Below, piece after piece: positions 6,079 through 7,016 of a stretch of DNA of 7,016 bases; position 1 is the first letter of the stretch, and the number at the start of each line of letters is the position of its first letter. Under the pieces are notes generated by a model that was not told where the DNA came from, ran no database searches, and saw nothing but the letters and a program-made list of their open reading frames with translations. Source of the stretch: an archaeon (GTDB lineage: Archaea > Aenigmatarchaeota > Aenigmatarchaeia > GW2011-AR5 > GCA-2688965). The DNA is taken from assembly GCA_002688965.1 (NCBI GenBank), contig NZEE01000100.1, forward strand, positions 1 through 7,016, written 5' to 3'. The translations under genes and the position numbers were made by a program.

Positions 6079-7016
6079 TGCCATAATTCTCGAATTATTA
6101 CCTCGCTTCTTCCTCTCCACTAATAAGATACTAATTAAAAAAGTAGAAAACATTGTCTGAACACCAATTACAGCGATAGTCAAAGCAAGAATAATTACAC
6201 TATGTGAAGCTAAGTTAAAGTTCATCACTAAAAGATCAAAAATTTCATGTCGGCTGATCAAAAAAGAAAGTATGATTAATATAACTCCAATAAAAATACC
6301 TGTTTCAAATTTAACAACTCTAGCCAAATAATTAATCAGTTTACTCTCTTTTGTTAATCCTAATGACTTCATATATATTTTAGTAAAAATACCAAGACTA
6401 ATAATCTGATAACCTAAAATCATTGAAAAACAGCCATAAACAACATTATTTCTAAACAGCCATATTAATAATAGACCAGTTAAAAAAAACAAAACTCCCG
6501 GAATTAAAAAAAGATAATCTGGAGCATACATTAACATAAATCTCAAATGACGCCAACCATCTGAAAAGGAATTCAGTTTAGACTCTCCCTGTCTTTTGTG
6601 ATAAGTAATTGGGAACTCTTTTATTCTCAAATTTTTCCTTATCGCCTCAATTACCATTTCCGAAGCAAATTCCATCCCAATTGTTTTCAAATCCAATTTA
6701 TCTATTGCTTCACGACGCAATCCCCTCATACCACAATGAACATCACGAATTTTAGATGAAAAAAATATCCTAAATAATCCGGAAAGAATCGGGTTTCCAA
6801 CATATTGATGTAACCAAGGCATTGTATTTTTTTCCATCTTACTACCAAAGCGATTACCAATCACAAAATCATACCCCTCTCCAAGATAATTTAAAAATTT
6901 GGGAATTTCATTAAAATCATAAGTATTATCTGCATCCCCCATAATAACAAATTTCCCAGAAGCAGCCCCAAGTCCAGCAAGATATGCACTACCATACCCT
7001 CTTTTAGGTTCAGAAA
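6070..7016 (-). CDS. GT2 polyprenyl-phosphate glycosyltransferase (DPM1/GtrB-like) with C-terminal membrane domain, 5'-truncated
   Basis: The frame stays open to the right edge, so the ATG at 6942 is internal. The upstream codons encode EPKRGYGSAYLAGLGAASGK, the conserved nucleotide-sugar loop of DPM1-type enzymes. About 314 residues are visible. The metal-binding D-x-D is GDADNTYD, just after that loop. Next come FVIGNRFGSKM, GNPILSGLFR, DVHCGMRGL and MEFASEMVIEA, then the acceptor segment HKRQGESKLNSFSDGWRHLRFM, all in family order. Only the first 60 or so residues of the catalytic domain should be missing. The last 150 residues hold about four membrane spans (roughly 142-163, 168-188, 214-231 and 246-276, counted from the internal Met). 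The enzyme would transfer a sugar from a nucleotide donor to a polyprenyl phosphate (dolichyl phosphate in archaea) on the cytoplasmic face, feeding glycan assembly. It converges on the + strand cluster with 9 bases between stops. T-ending codons dominate. The sugar is not predictable. Confidence 0.92.
   Translation of the reverse strand, partial: SEPKRGYGSAYLAGLGAASGKFVIMGDADNTYDFNEIPKFLNYLGEGYDFVIGNRFGSKMEKNTMPWLHQYVGNPILSGLFRIFFSSKIRDVHCGMRGLRREAIDKLDLKTIGMEFASEMVIEAIRKNLRIKEFPITYHKRQGESKLNSFSDGWRHLRFMLMYAPDYLFLIPGVLFFLTGLLLIWLFRNNVVYGCFSMILGYQIISLGIFTKIYMKSLGLTKESKLINYLARVVKFETGIFIGVILIILSFLISRHEIFDLLVMNFNLASHSVIILALTIAVIGVQTMFSTFLISILLVERKKRGNNSRIMALN

Noticed and set aside
6070..6942. 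GT2 gene starting at the ATG at 6942
   Set aside because: The frame continues to the window edge and encodes the conserved GYGSAYLAG loop before the D-x-D motif; 6942 is internal.
1..7016. CRISPR array, insertion sequence, tRNA or rRNA
   Set aside because: No regularly spaced repeats, transposase motifs, terminal inverted repeats or RNA-like conserved blocks were found by reading both strands.

Overview
The window is AT-rich and almost entirely coding. Six genes run head to tail on the + strand (1-6060), and a seventh converges on them from the - strand (6070-7016). Gaps are minimal: 1 nt, overlaps of 32 and 8 nt, 0 nt, 24 nt, and 9 nt at the convergent junction. No start codon has a recognisable Shine-Dalgarno sequence. 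Six of seven stops are TAA and one is TAG. AGA (Arg), ATA (Ile) and A/T-ending codons are common. Together with dense packing and lipid-linked-sugar genes, this suits a low-GC, small-genome lineage. A DPANN-type archaeon (Woesearchaeota/Pacearchaeota-like) is my best guess. A low-GC bacterium such as a Patescibacteria or Bacteroidota member is not excluded.

Layout of the + strand unit: (1) a PAPS-dependent sulfotransferase whose 5' end lies just outside the window; (2) a GT-B glycosyltransferase of family 4; (3) an HPr-kinase-like P-loop protein; (4) an ABC-2 permease of the Wzm/KpsM/TagG type; (5) its ATPase of the Wzt/KpsT/TagH type, without the C-terminal sugar-binding domain; (6) a 498-residue protein with a probable but degenerate polymerase-beta-type nucleotidyltransferase motif and a large unrecognised C-terminal part. 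On the - strand is (7), a GT2 polyprenyl-phosphate glycosyltransferase (DPM1/GtrB-like) with about four membrane spans, cut by the right edge.

Read together, this is a surface-glycan assembly and export locus of the ABC-transporter-dependent type. GT2 would charge a polyprenyl phosphate with sugar and GT4 would extend the chain. Wzm/Wzt would flip the lipid-linked product across the membrane, and the sulfotransferase would add sulfate. The HPr-kinase-like and nucleotidyltransferase-like proteins are the unexplained parts. Both look like small-group transferases (phosphate, nucleotidyl) and could decorate the glycan, its lipid carrier or a protein.

The most striking non-gene signal is a change in codon usage. 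Genes 2-5 and the first 60 or so codons of gene 6 favour C-ending codons, while gene 1, the rest of gene 6 and gene 7 strongly favour T-ending ones. The right boundary falls inside gene 6, near 4743, which suggests mosaic assembly of the locus. No RNA genes, CRISPR arrays, insertion sequences or non-coding stretches above 30 nt were seen.
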